Source of the DNA: Lentisphaeraceae bacterium
GTDB lineage: Bacteria > Verrucomicrobiota > Kiritimatiellia > RFP12 > UBA1067
DNA length: 64,000 nucleotides
Reading direction: 5' to 3'
NCBI GenBank assembly: GCA_004551905.1
Contig: SFPL01000092.1
Coordinates: 1-64,000, forward strand
Positions 52,304 through 61,144 of this stretch are shown one piece after another (positions within the stretch are counted from its first letter, which is position 1; each line of letters opens with the position of its first letter). A program made the translations under genes and the position numbers. Below the pieces are notes generated by a model that worked only from the letters and a program-made list of their open reading frames with translations, was not told the DNA's origin and did not search any database.

Positions 52304-55300
52304 CTACCACGGCGGAAGCGTCCCCGAAACGATGGAACTCGCCGTCGCCGACTCGCTCATCTGGCCCGCGCCCTCCACCGCAACCTTCACCTGGATTGTG
52401 TCGCCGGGGACATAGTAGGCGGGGACCTGGAAGATCTTGGTCTGCCCGTTTATGAGACCGCCGAGCGTGCCGGAGACGTCCACCCAAGTCACGCCGCCGT
52501 CCGTAGAAATGTAAATCGTGCCGCGCGCGATGTAGGAGCCGCTGCCGCCCATTGTGAAGGAAATGGTCGGCATCGTGTAACCGTCAGGGTTGTCCCAGGC
52601 GACCGTTGGCGCGCCGACGACGGCAGGCGAGGCGGACGGCGTGCGCGACGCCTGCTCGGTGTTGCCGTAGCGGCCGAGGTTGACGCAGCCGCCGTTGGGC
52701 GCGCTCTCGCGCGAGAAGTCGCTCTCGGGATCGCCCGCGTCTATCGCCAGAGAGCGGACACCCGCCGCGGCATAGTGGATGTGGCCTTCGGAGTCGAAAT
52801 AGCCCGCATCGGAAAGGAGGTGGCAATCGTTCGCCGCCGCGAAGAGCGGATCGCCGTAGACCATCGAGTCTCCGAACTTCGACGCGCCGTTGACGAACGA
52901 ACAGGTCGCGCCAGTGTCGTCCGCGAGGAGCGTGTAGTCGATGTCGAACGCTGAGTTGGCGCTGTCAGCGAAGTCGACTTCGTTCCCGAAGAAGATCGAG
53001 TTGCGGACAACGATCTGGCCATTGACGCCCTTCACGCCCGCGCAGCCGCCAGCGGTGGCATTGGCGTTCGCCGTGAAGGTGCAGTTGGCGATCTCGGAGC
53101 GCCCCTCGAGCGTGTAATGCTCGATCATCACCGCCGCGCCGTTCGCGCCGTCCGTCTGGTTGCCGCGGAAGAGGCAGTTCTCGATTGTGTTCGGCGCGTT
53201 GCTGCCCGACGCGCGCACCGTGCCGTAAGTCGCGTCGCTGCCGATGTTGCCGATGAAGTCGCACTCCTTGAGTTCAACCGCCGAGTTGTTCGCGAAGATC
53301 GCGCTCGTCTTCACCTTCGACGAGGTCGCGAGCGTGTTACCGGCGAAAAGCGAGTTCTCGACCGAGACGCGCCGCGTGAGGTAGGAATAGATCGACGCCG
53401 CTCCGTCCGCCTCGTCCGTCGAGAAGTTGTTCTTGAAGACGCTGTTCTTCGCATAAAGCGCGCCCTGATCATAAGGCGACTTGTCGAGGCCTTGCACATA
53501 AAGCGCGTTGCCGTTCTCCTCGAAGACGCAGTCGTCGATGAAGACGTCGCCGGCCCAGCCAGTCTTGGAGACCGCCCTTGCCGGCGAGCCGCGGAAGTGA
53601 AGATGCTCGAAAAACACGTTGCAGCAGTCCCTGAAGACCACGGCGGAGAACTGGCCGTCGCCGTCGATAATGGAGTATGCGCCATCCTCGCGTTCCTCGA
53701 TCGTCGATTCCGTCCCCTTGAAGCCGCCGCGGAAAATCTTGTTGCCGTAGAATGTCTGCGTAACCGCCGCGGCAGAGAGCACGTTCGAGCCGGCGATCCA
53801 GATTTCGCTGTTGGCGTGCGAAGCGGCGGCGAGGTTAAGCGCCGTCGAGAAATCGACCGCGTCCGCCCACGAGGTGCCGCCGTTCTCCGGCAGGCCGTCC
53901 GGCTTCACATAGATGGGCGTTCCGAGGCGGAAGTTCGCGCCCGCGACGCCGTGGTGTCTCCCGAGCCCCCTCGCCGCAACATAGCCGTTGCCGTGCTTCT
54001 GTGCAACCGTGCTGTAGTCCAGCGCGCTGCCGGCGGAATTGTTCGCGCCGTAGAAGAGCTCGTAGTCGACGCCTTCCGTGAGGATGTTGCCTTCGTCGTC
54101 ACGGACGACGACCGGCGGCCGCACCTGATCCTCTCCGAAATACGGATAGCACTTCTCGACTTCGATATTAAGGTCGGTGTCGGAGGTGATGGAGATGTTG
54201 TCGAAGAGCGAAAAGCAGTTGCCAAACGAGCCGACCGAGTTGTTAATAACCTTGAGCGTGTATATTCCGTCCTCTGCAACGGTGAAGTCGGTCTGCACCG
54301 TGTGCCATGACGTTCCGTAGATGCGCATTTCGTTGGTGACGGAGCAGAGCGACTGCGCGACGTTGTTCGAGTTGACAAGCTGCCAGGTTTGAATCGTGTG
54401 ATCCGTCGCTGCCGCCGCATGCTCGAACGTCAGCGTGTAGTTGCCGGCGGGAATGGCGAGCCCTGCCTGGAAAAAGATATTGCCCTGATACGAGCTCAGA
54501 TAATGGTATCCGCGCCGGTCGCTCGTCGTTGAATGAACACCCAGCTGGGCACGGTCATTAACCCGGTTCCAGCTCGCCGACATGAATGTCCTCCAAGCGG
54601 AGCCGTCATGGAAATTTCCAGCCCCCTCCTCAACGCCGGGGTCGGCGTTGAGGGCGCGCGTGACGTCGATTTTCTTGAGCATTTGCAGTTTCGCCGCGAC
54701 TGGCGCCTCGGCGGTGAAGTTGACGGTGAAGTTGTCGGCGGAGCGCGGCGCGCCGTCCGGCAGGCCGTGCCACTCGATCGCCTCCTCGCCAGCCACCGGC
54801 GTGTAGACGATCGACACCTTGTCGCCGACACTCACCCATTCGCTCGCGCCGCCGCCGTTGATGGAGAACGTGCCCTCACCATGCAGCGCGCGGAGGTCGA
54901 TCAGCACCTCTACCTTGCCGCTCGTCGCGTTCCAGCGCATGTCGGACGAGTTGAACGCCTCCTCCGGCGCAACGCCTTCATAGCGCACCTTGTCCACCGC
55001 GGCGTTGTAGGCGATTTCCTGACTCGTGAGCGGACAGTCGTAGAGCCTGATCGAATAGAGCCGCCCCTCGAAGTTGTAGCGTGATTCGCTTTCGCCGCCG
55101 ATCGAGGCCCGCGTAAAGGTGTAGATCCAGTCGATGCCGGCTTGCGACTTGGTGGTGGAGATGCCGGTGGTGCGCCTGACGCCGTTCTCGTAGAACAGCA
55201 TCGGGGCGTCGCTCGCGGAGCTGGCGGCACCATAGACGACGGCAATGTCGCGGACGTTCGCGTCTGGATTGGTCATTCCCGTCAGGACGGCGCGGTTCGC

Positions 55301-56239
55301 GTTGTTCTGGTGATGGAACCAGAGCTGGTTCAGGGCGAAATACCAGACAACGCGGTTCCAGGCGTAGCCGGAGACAAACGGCATGCCGCGGCGCGCCTTG
55401 TCGCTGCGGTACTTGATCTCCATCGTGAGGTACTGGCCCGTCTTGCCCGCGGCGGCACCGGCAAAGCCATGCGTCTGAAGGAACCCGCCGCCCCAGTCTG
55501 CGCGGTCTGTGAGCGTAAAATCGAGTCCGCCCTTGAGGTCCTTCCAAGTCGCGGCGGCAGGGTCGAATGTGCCAGTCCCGACATTGTCTATGGCGTCCCA
55601 GTGGTTCATCAGCCCGTGCTGGACATAGGCGGTCGCGGGCATTGCGGGAGCCGCCGGCGCGGCGTAGATTGCGAACGTGTTGGTGACGACGCCCCTGTAC
55701 GCGCCAATGCCAGAAACAATCGCCTTGCCAGTTCCTACCGCGGCATTGTTCTCGTAGGAAACGGTGTAGTCGACGTCCTTCACCAGCAGCGCGGTGCCGG
55801 TGTGGTTGGAGACGACGACCGACGGCTCGAGCGCGGCGCCGGAGTAGAACTGGTTGGGAATCCGCGCGACGGCGATGTCCGTCTCGTAAGGCCCTGCGAT
55901 GAACGCCCCCGTGCCGACATTCTTGAAGAAGGTGTCGGTCACGAGATCCCAGAGCCCGATGACGCTGCCGCGGAGGACGGGAACGAAATCGCGGACAAGC
56001 ACGCCGTCCTGCCAGATCTTGAACGAGTAGAGGGTGAGCTTTGACTTTGAGTTGCCGTTGTTGGTCGCGAAGATGTCGAGCTTGTTCGACCCGGTGTATG
56101 CGAGCGAGACCGTCTTCGTAACGGTGTTTCCGCCGAGGTTGAAGTGGCAGTTGTCCACAGCGTCGGTGCTGATGGAGATAAATCCGTCGACGCCGTTTTC
56201 GTACATCATCCCCAGCACTTCCCCCGCGCCGCGGAAACT
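52304..56239 (-). CDS. second segment of the giant surface protein: lectin-like domains and first beta-helix
   Basis: The segment runs in one frame from the TAA at 56240-56242 to the TAG at 52304-52306 (about 1311 codons). It begins in mid-domain: GAGEVLGMMYENG to FVPVLRGSVIGLWD and NVGTGAFIAG complete the LamG-like domain whose N-terminal half lies in the previous segment. Next come a bacterial-Ig-like strand region, a concanavalin-like domain (HGLMNHWDAIDNVG and FEGRLYSIRLYDCPLTSQEI), a carbohydrate-binding-like domain (SSYQGNIFFQAGLAIPAGNY) and a beta-helix (IYVKPDGLPENGGTSW to AIDAGDPESDFSRE). It has no start of its own apart from a GTG at 56218 without a ribosome site. Confidence 0.65.
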   Translation of the reverse strand, partial: SFRGAGEVLGMMYENGVDGFISISTDAVDNCHFNLGGNTVTKTVSLAYTGSNKLDIFATNNGNSKSKLTLYSFKIWQDGVLVRDFVPVLRGSVIGLWDLVTDTFFKNVGTGAFIAGPYETDIAVARIPNQFYSGAALEPSVVVSNHTGTALLVKDVDYTVSYENNAAVGTGKAIVSGIGAYRGVVTNTFAIYAAPAAPAMPATAYVQHGLMNHWDAIDNVGTGTFDPAAATWKDLKGGLDFTLTDRADWGGGFLQTHGFAGAAAGKTGQYLTMEIKYRSDKARRGMPFVSGYAWNRVVWYFALNQLWFHHQNNANRAVLTGMTNPDANVRDIAVVYGAASSASDAPMLFYENGVRRTTGISTTKSQAGIDWIYTFTRASIGGESESRYNFEGRLYSIRLYDCPLTSQEIAYNAAVDKVRYEGVAPEEAFNSSDMRWNATSGKVEVLIDLRALHGEGTFSINGGGASEWVSVGDKVSIVYTPVAGEEAIEWHGLPDGAPRSADNFTVNFTAEAPVAAKLQMLKKIDVTRALNADPGVEEGAGNFHDGSAWRTFMSASWNRVNDRAQLGVHSTTSDRRGYHYLSSYQGNIFFQAGLAIPAGNYTLTFEHAAAATDHTIQTWQLVNSNNVAQSLCSVTNEMRIYGTSWHTVQTDFTVAEDGIYTLKVINNSVGSFGNCFSLFDNISITSDTDLNIEVEKCYPYFGEDQVRPPVVVRDDEGNILTEGVDYELFYGANNSAGSALDYSTVAQKHGNGYVAARGLGRHHGVAGANFRLGTPIYVKPDGLPENGGTSWADAVDFSTALNLAAASHANSEIWIAGSNVLSAAAVTQTFYGNKIFRGGFKGTESTIEEREDGAYSIIDGDGQFSAVVFRDCCNVFFEHLHFRGSPARAVSKTGWAGDVFIDDCVFEENGNALYVQGLDKSPYDQGALYAKNSVFKNNFSTDEADGAASIYSYLTRRVSVENSLFAGNTLATSSKVKTSAIFANNSAVELKECDFIGNIGSDATYGTVRASGSNAPNTIENCLFRGNQTDGANGAAVMIEHYTLEGRSEIANCTFTANANATAGGCAGVKGVNGQIVVRNSIFFGNEVDFADSANSAFDIDYTLLADDTGATCSFVNGASKFGDSMVYGDPLFAAANDCHLLSDAGYFDSEGHIHYAAAGVRSLAIDAGDPESDFSRESAPNGGCVNLGRYGNTEQASRTPSASPAVVGAPTVAWDNPDGYTMPTISFTMGGSGSYIARGTIYISTDGGVTWVDVSGTLGGLINGQTKIFQVPAYYVPGDTIQVKVAVEGAGQMSESATASSIVSGTLPPW

Positions 56240-57277
56240 TTAGGTGTCGTTCTGAGACAGCTGGTAGGAGCTTGCCGTATTCCACGCCCCCGCGCCGAAC
56301 CACGAGGTACCGTTCGCGCTGTTCGTGGTGTTGAAATGCATCTCGACGGCTGTCGTGGGACCAGGCACGATTCCGGTGTCGATGTACTGCGTGCCGGTGG
56401 AGGTGATGGACTTGACGCGACGGTAGATGACGAAGGAGTTCGACGAGGACATGCCTTCAAGCGCGCTTCCGGCCTTGCCGGTCACGGTCACGGTGCACCG
56501 GTTGCCATCATAGGTATAGGCGACATCGAGCGGGGTCTCCACGGCCGAGGTTCCGCCCGGACCAAAAGTCCAGCTCGTGTCGTCCATATAGTTCGTGACC
56601 ACGAAACCCGGCGCAGGCTGTTCGCCGAAAAGACTGACCTGGGAGGGGATCTTCAGCACCTTGATGTTATACGACGGCTCCTCGGTGAAGAGGAACTCGT
56701 CGCCCTCGGTATTCATGAACTTGCGCCACTGCTGATAGTTGCTGGTGGTGCAGGATGTAAGACCGTTCGTGTTCCAGGCAAGGCCGGCCGCAAGCTGGCT
56801 CGCGTTGTTGAACGGCGCAGTAGTCGGGCCCTTGCCGCCTGAACCGTTGCCGACGCGAAGGTCGATGCCGTAATAGCCGTCCGATTCAGGCGTGAAGCTG
56901 CCGGTCGGCACTTGGCTGAAGGCGGTGTTGTTGATCACTGTAACTTCGTTGCCGTCGAGATCGGTGATTCGGACCAGGCCGTTGTCATCGTAGTTCTTCA
57001 CGAAGTAATAGGTGACGCCGCCCTTCATGAACATCAAACCCTTGTAGGCGTATGTCTGGTTGTCGCCCATCGTATATGTCGTACCTTCGTAGGTGTAGCT
57101 GGAGGTGTGGGTCGAGGCCAGGAGCGCACCGGGCACGACAATGCCGCCGTCGCTTGGATCGTCAGTTGTATTGAACGCCCCGGACAGGGCCTTCTGAAAA
57201 AGCCCTGGATCCGCGAACGCCGTCGCCGCGGCAAAAGCCGCTGCGAGACACACAAGACCAGACGCGAGTTTCTTCAT
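56240..57277 (-). CDS. first segment of the giant surface protein: signal peptide and N-terminal domains
   Basis: The 345-residue open frame has a signal peptide (LAAAFAAATAFA-DPG). The first 220 residues contain a PA14-like domain (YTYEGTTYTMGDNQ, the GYYGIDLRVGNG strand). From about 290 a LamG-like lectin domain begins with GTQYIDTGIVPGPTTAVEMHF, the common PVC surface-protein pattern, and is cut by the TAA after QLSQNDT. The reading frame continues past the stop with the rest of the same domain. CAGGGAGT is its ribosome site. This is the translated part if no readthrough occurs. Confidence 0.75.
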   Translation of the reverse strand: MKKLASGLVCLAAAFAAATAFADPGLFQKALSGAFNTTDDPSDGGIVVPGALLASTHTSSYTYEGTTYTMGDNQTYAYKGLMFMKGGVTYYFVKNYDDNGLVRITDLDGNEVTVINNTAFSQVPTGSFTPESDGYYGIDLRVGNGSGGKGPTTAPFNNASQLAAGLAWNTNGLTSCTTSNYQQWRKFMNTEGDEFLFTEEPSYNIKVLKIPSQVSLFGEQPAPGFVVTNYMDDTSWTFGPGGTSAVETPLDVAYTYDGNRCTVTVTGKAGSALEGMSSSNSFVIYRRVKSITSTGTQYIDTGIVPGPTTAVEMHFNTTNSANGTSWFGAGAWNTASSYQLSQNDT

Positions 57278-57339
57278 GGTGTTACTCCCTGAGTTATGTC
57301 ATGAAAATAAAACAACATACTTTCAAACTTTACGGGTGA

Positions 57340-57368
57340 ATATTACCAAATTTGCGGCAATTTGGCAA
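57340..57368 (-). promoter_or_regulatory. promoter with palindromic operator-like spacer
   Basis: On the minus strand TTGCCA (57368-57363), a 17-bp spacer and TAATAT (57345-57340) with TGG before it. The spacer is filled by an inverted repeat: CCAAATT (57346-57352) and AATTTGG (57359-57365). The leader is about 55 nt. A repressor or activator site is plausible. Confidence 0.6.
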
Positions 57369-57406
57369 CCCCCCACACAAAAATGACAGACGACATTCGG
57401 GAATTC

Positions 57407-58792
57407 TCAACGAATCGGAACCGCGGGCTTGGCGGCGGGATCGAAGAGCCGCTCCTGTCCGGTGGCGTCCATCACGCAGCGCCAGAGGTCGCCTGCCAGG
57501 CTCAGCTTCTGGCGGTTGATGGTGGCGAGCGCAATGGGGACGAGCGTGTAGAGCTCTGGGGCGACGCTGCCGACGACGCAGTCGGTGCGTCCGGCCATTG
57601 CCGCGTGCACCGCGTTTCGGGCGAGCATGTAGCAGCGGATGGCGTCGGTGCCGCGCGCCGGGACCGACCGGATGGTGTAGCTCGGGTCGAAGTACTTGAC
57701 GGTGTGGTCGAAGTTCTTCTGGCGGAAATGCTCGGTGATCCGCCGCTTGAGGTAGTCGCCAATGTCCTTCTTGAGCACGTTGCCGGAGGCGTCGCGCTCC
57801 TCGGCGCCGCTGAAGAAGCGCTGTCCGGCCCCTTCCGCGACTACGATCACAGCGTGGTCCTTGCCGTAGGAAAAACGCCGTTCGAGCGCGGCGAGAAGTC
57901 CGCTGGGACCGTCGATCTCAAAGTCGATCTCGGGGATGAGGCAGAAGTTGACGACGGGATTGGCCATCGAGGCATAGGCGGCGATGAACCCGGAGTCGCG
58001 TCCCATCAGCTTGACGAGGCCTATCCCGTGGTGGGCGCCGCGCGCCTCGATGTGGGCGTTGCGGATGACCGGCGTCGCCTCGGCGACGGCTGTCTCGAAG
58101 CCGAAGGAGCGTCCCACGAAGTGAAGGTCGTTGTCGATGGTCTTGGGGATGCCGACGACGGATATCGAGAGCATCCGCCGCAGCGCCTCGAGGGCGATGT
58201 CGTGGGCGCAGCGAAGCGAGCCGTCGCCGCCGATGCAAAAGAGGATGTTGATGTTCATCCGCTCGAGCGTGTCCACCACCACCTCGGTGGGCTGGTGCCC
58301 GCGAGAGGATCCGAGGATGGTGCCGCCGAGCTCGTGGATGGTGTCGACGGAGTCGACGTCTAGCGGTATCGGCGCATAGCCGCATTCTGGCGACAACCCG
58401 GCGTAGCCGTAGCGGATGCCGTAGATGGTGCGGATGCCGTAGTCGGCGGAGAGGATCTCGACGAGTCCCTTGATGACGTTGTTGAGGCCGGGGCAAAGGC
58501 CCCCGGCGGTGACGATTCCAACCCGTGTCCACGCCGGGTCGTGGAATATCATCTCATGCGGGCCGGCGCGCTCGAAGCTCGGCTTGTGACCGAGTCTGCT
58601 CTCCCACGCCTCGAGGAGCTCCATGTCCCCCGTTAGCAGCACACGGCGCCCCTCCTCAACAAAGTCGTGCCGTCTGATCGGCGAGGGAATCTTCGCCTCG
58701 CCGAGGGTCTTTACCTCGCAACTGTAGGTAATGCGGTCGGAGGCAATCATCTCGAGCAACGGCGCCGCGATGTGGTTGGGATTCTCATTCAT
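57407..58792 (-). CDS. pfk: ATP-dependent 6-phosphofructokinase, plant/trypanosome-like clade
   Basis: The 461-residue protein has VGIVTAGGLCPGLNNVI, the phosphoryl-donor motif FCIGGDGSLRCAHDI and the substrate motif GIPKTIDNDLHFVGRSFGFETA. The combination of Gly in GGDGS (ATP) with Lys in PKTIDND occurs in the long ATP-dependent clade of plants and protists. An N-terminal extension of about 90 residues precedes the catalytic core. It phosphorylates fructose-6-phosphate in glycolysis. The ATG at 58792 lies eight bases after the -10, so an upstream in-frame start (58810) would fall inside the promoter and is rejected. Confidence 0.9.
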   Translation of the reverse strand: MNENPNHIAAPLLEMIASDRITYSCEVKTLGEAKIPSPIRRHDFVEEGRRVLLTGDMELLEAWESRLGHKPSFERAGPHEMIFHDPAWTRVGIVTAGGLCPGLNNVIKGLVEILSADYGIRTIYGIRYGYAGLSPECGYAPIPLDVDSVDTIHELGGTILGSSRGHQPTEVVVDTLERMNINILFCIGGDGSLRCAHDIALEALRRMLSISVVGIPKTIDNDLHFVGRSFGFETAVAEATPVIRNAHIEARGAHHGIGLVKLMGRDSGFIAAYASMANPVVNFCLIPEIDFEIDGPSGLLAALERRFSYGKDHAVIVVAEGAGQRFFSGAEERDASGNVLKKDIGDYLKRRITEHFRQKNFDHTVKYFDPSYTIRSVPARGTDAIRCYMLARNAVHAAMAGRTDCVVGSVAPELYTLVPIALATINRQKLSLAGDLWRCVMDATGQERLFDPAAKPAVPIR

Positions 58793-58800
58793 AGAACTGT

Positions 58801-58829
58801 AGTATAGCATTTTGAGGCCACGCGCGCAA
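58801..58829 (-). promoter_or_regulatory. promoter of pfk (near-leaderless)
   Basis: On the minus strand TTGCGC (58829-58824), a 17-bp spacer and TATACT (58806-58801) with TGC before it. The ATG is eight bases after the -10. Confidence 0.75.
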
Positions 58830-58838
58830 TGTGAACCG

Positions 58839-60068
58839 CTACTCGTAGCGCAGGCACTCGATCGGGTTGAGCTTGGAGGCGCGGTAGGCCGGGTAGAAGC
58901 CGAAGAACATGCCGACGAAGGACGAGAACAGGAACGAGTACAGCGCGCTCGAGAACTCGATCACAATCGGCCAGTGGTTAACCTCTCCGATCACCTTCGC
59001 CGCGCCCACGCCGAGCGCGACGCCTATCGCCCCGCCTACCGTCGACAGCACCACCGCCTCGAGGATGAACTGCCAGAGGATGCAGGCCGGGGTGGCGCCG
59101 ATCGCCATTCTTAGGCCGATCTCCTTGATGCGCTCGGTCACCGAGACGAGCATGATGTTCATGATGCCGATGCCGCCGACGAGCAGCGAAATCGCCGCGA
59201 CCGCGGTGAGAAGCACGGTCATGAGGCCGGTCACCGACCCCATCGTGTTCATGATCTCGGTGGTGTCGCGCGTCTCGAAGTCGTCGTCCTGGTAGTCGGC
59301 GAGATTGTGCCGCTGCCTCAAGAGCGCCGTCACCTCCCGCCTCGCCTCGTCGTTGTCGTCCAGCGACCAGAGCGAGATGTTCATCATGTTGATCGAGCGG
59401 AACTTGGAGCGCTGGAGCACCCGGCCGACCGTGGTGTACGGGGCCATCACCGTGTCGTCCTGATCCTGCCCCCAGCTGTTCGCGCCCTTCGCCGCGAGCA
59501 CGCCGACCACCTTGAACGGCATCGCGCCCATGCGGATGGTGGCGCCGACCGCCTCCTCGCCTTCGTCGAAGAGATTGGCCTTGACCGTCGTGCCGATCAC
59601 GCAGACACGGGCGCAGGCGCGCTGCTCCGACTCTTCGAAGAACCTGCCCTCGGCGATGTTCCAGTTGCGGATCTCCGGCATATCGTAACTCACCCCGCTC
59701 ACGCGGCAGTTCCAGTTGCGGTTGTCGCGGATGAGCTGGCAGGAGACGTTCACCGACGGCGAGACGCCGCTGACGAGGTGGCCGAGCTCGCGCTTGACCG
59801 CCTCCGCGTCGCCGGCGGTCATAGTCTCGCCCGCGCCCATGCCGCTCCTCACCGCGCCCTTCCGGTTGCGGTCGGGGAAGACCATCATCAGGTTGTTCCC
59901 CATTGACGAGATCTCCTTCACCATCATCGTCGAGGCGCCCTTGCCGATCGCCAGCACCGAGATAACCGCGGCGATGCCGACGATGATGCCGATGCAGGTG
60001 AGGAGCGAGCGCGTCTTGTTGCGCATGATGGCGAGGATCGCCACCTTGAAGACCATGCCAAAGTTCAT
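58839..60068 (-). CDS. MacB-type ABC transporter permease
   Basis: The 409-residue protein has an N-terminal transmembrane helix (RNKTRSLLTCIGIIVGIAAV), a periplasmic MacB-PCD domain (about 45-270) and a C-terminal FtsX domain with three helices: MTVLLTAVAAISLLVGGIGIMNIMLVSVTERIKEIG, in which the ERxxEIG cytoplasmic loop is typical, and a final PAYRASKLNPIECLRYE. No ATPase or membrane-fusion gene lies beside it here. It would move lipoproteins, peptides or drugs using ATPase partners encoded elsewhere. It has its own leaderless-type promoter. Confidence 0.88.
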   Translation of the reverse strand: MNFGMVFKVAILAIMRNKTRSLLTCIGIIVGIAAVISVLAIGKGASTMMVKEISSMGNNLMMVFPDRNRKGAVRSGMGAGETMTAGDAEAVKRELGHLVSGVSPSVNVSCQLIRDNRNWNCRVSGVSYDMPEIRNWNIAEGRFFEESEQRACARVCVIGTTVKANLFDEGEEAVGATIRMGAMPFKVVGVLAAKGANSWGQDQDDTVMAPYTTVGRVLQRSKFRSINMMNISLWSLDDNDEARREVTALLRQRHNLADYQDDDFETRDTTEIMNTMGSVTGLMTVLLTAVAAISLLVGGIGIMNIMLVSVTERIKEIGLRMAIGATPACILWQFILEAVVLSTVGGAIGVALGVGAAKVIGEVNHWPIVIEFSSALYSFLFSSFVGMFFGFYPAYRASKLNPIECLRYE

Positions 60069-60075
60069 TGCGCGT

Positions 60076-60084
60076 GTTATACCA
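60076..60084 (-). promoter_or_regulatory. extended -10 promoter of the permease gene (leaderless)
   Basis: On the minus strand TGGTATAAC (60084-60076); no convincing -35. The ATG at 60068 follows after seven bases. Confidence 0.55.
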
Positions 60085-60176
60085 GATTTCGCGGCCCGTT
60101 GTTCATGGCTTGTCGATTGTGGAAATGGTAAAATCTACTGTGTGAGCATCGAAAATGCGAACAAATCGGTGTTGCC

Positions 60177-61142
60177 TCAGCCGAAGCGGAAGACGCAGTA
60201 TGCGCCGCGCTTCTCGGCGATGATGTCGTCCCAGAGCTTCGGGCGCTGCTCGCCTTCCTTGAGCGGATGGGGGAAGTAGAAGTCGCGCTGGACGAGCTTC
60301 AGCTCCGCGCGATCGGCGTAGGTGCGCATCGTCGCGTAGCCGATGTCGCCCCACCAGCCGGTCGACGGCAGCACCGCCCTGCGAACGATCCGCCGCGACG
60401 CGTAGCTCTCTATGATCAAGTCGTTCGACCAGGTATGGTCGTGGCCGTGCACCCAGCCGGAGAACAGCGGTTGCTTTACGAGCTCGTGGATGACGCGGCA
60501 GCCGTTGAGGTCGTTATGGGAATGGTGGGCGCCGACAAAGAACGGACGCTTCCGCCGCTTCGCCTCCGCCTTGAGCCAGTCGGCCTGGGCGTCGTCCATC
60601 GCGCCCCCTACCGGGTTGTTCGCCCCTTCCTTGGGGCTGCCCTCGTTGAGCGAGTCCATGAGCAGCAGGTCGGCAGTGCCGAGGTCGACCACGCTCACCG
60701 TGCGCCCAGCGACCGGCGTCAGCTCGCGCTGGCGCGGGAAGTACTTGAACATGCCCACGCGGTGGTCGTGGTTACCGGTAGTCATGTAGAGCTCGATTCC
60801 CGCCTTCTCGAGCCGGGAGAGGATTGACGCGGCGATTTCGTAGTCGCCCGACCAGCCGAACCAGAGCGCGACGTCGCCGAAGCAGACCGCGCGCGCGGGG
60901 AGCGGACGCATCGCGAGGATCTCGTCCACCGTCTTCGAAAGCATCGCGTTCTGGTAGGAAGGCTGCTTGCCCCAGATCGTGTCCAGTCCTGGCTTGGCGA
61001 TGTGAATGTCGCTGAGGAAGACCGAAAGCGCCGCGTCGCGCCCCTCCGCGCCGTTAACGCCAGCCGCGCGCGTCACACCGCACGCCGCCGCAGCAGTCGC
61101 GCCGAACAGGAATCCCCTGCGGGAAAGAGTGTCGTTGGACAT
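60177..61142 (-). CDS. Tat-exported calcineurin-like phosphoesterase
   Basis: The 321-residue protein has a twin-arginine signal (LSRRGFLFGATAAAA). The metallophosphoesterase motifs follow: FLSDIHI, CFGDVALW, TTGNHDHR, AHHSHND and GWVHGHDH. It would hydrolyse phosphoesters outside the cytoplasm after folding and metal loading inside it. The GNHDHR form is usual for this family. It lies 2 nt after the triple esterase gene and is its operon partner. Confidence 0.88.
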   Translation of the reverse strand: MSNDTLSRRGFLFGATAAAACGVTRAAGVNGAEGRDAALSVFLSDIHIAKPGLDTIWGKQPSYQNAMLSKTVDEILAMRPLPARAVCFGDVALWFGWSGDYEIAASILSRLEKAGIELYMTTGNHDHRVGMFKYFPRQRELTPVAGRTVSVVDLGTADLLLMDSLNEGSPKEGANNPVGGAMDDAQADWLKAEAKRRKRPFFVGAHHSHNDLNGCRVIHELVKQPLFSGWVHGHDHTWSNDLIIESYASRRIVRRAVLPSTGWWGDIGYATMRTYADRAELKLVQRDFYFPHPLKEGEQRPKLWDDIIAEKRGAYCVFRFG

Positions 61143-61144
61143 GG

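Noticed and set aside
50762..57277. Stop-codon reassignment in this organism
   Set aside because: TAG, TAA and TGA all end ordinary genes in the window (for example hydrogenase and kinase TAG, metY TAA, gltX TGA), so a global code change does not explain the two in-frame stops.
58793..58810. Upstream pfk start at 58810
   Set aside because: It would place the first codons inside the -10 box; the ATG at 58792 gives a start just downstream of the promoter.
60120..60176. Plus-strand promoter TGGTAAAAT near 60127
   Set aside because: It resembles the metY -10, but the only plus-strand frame behind it is an antisense shadow of the phosphoesterase gene.
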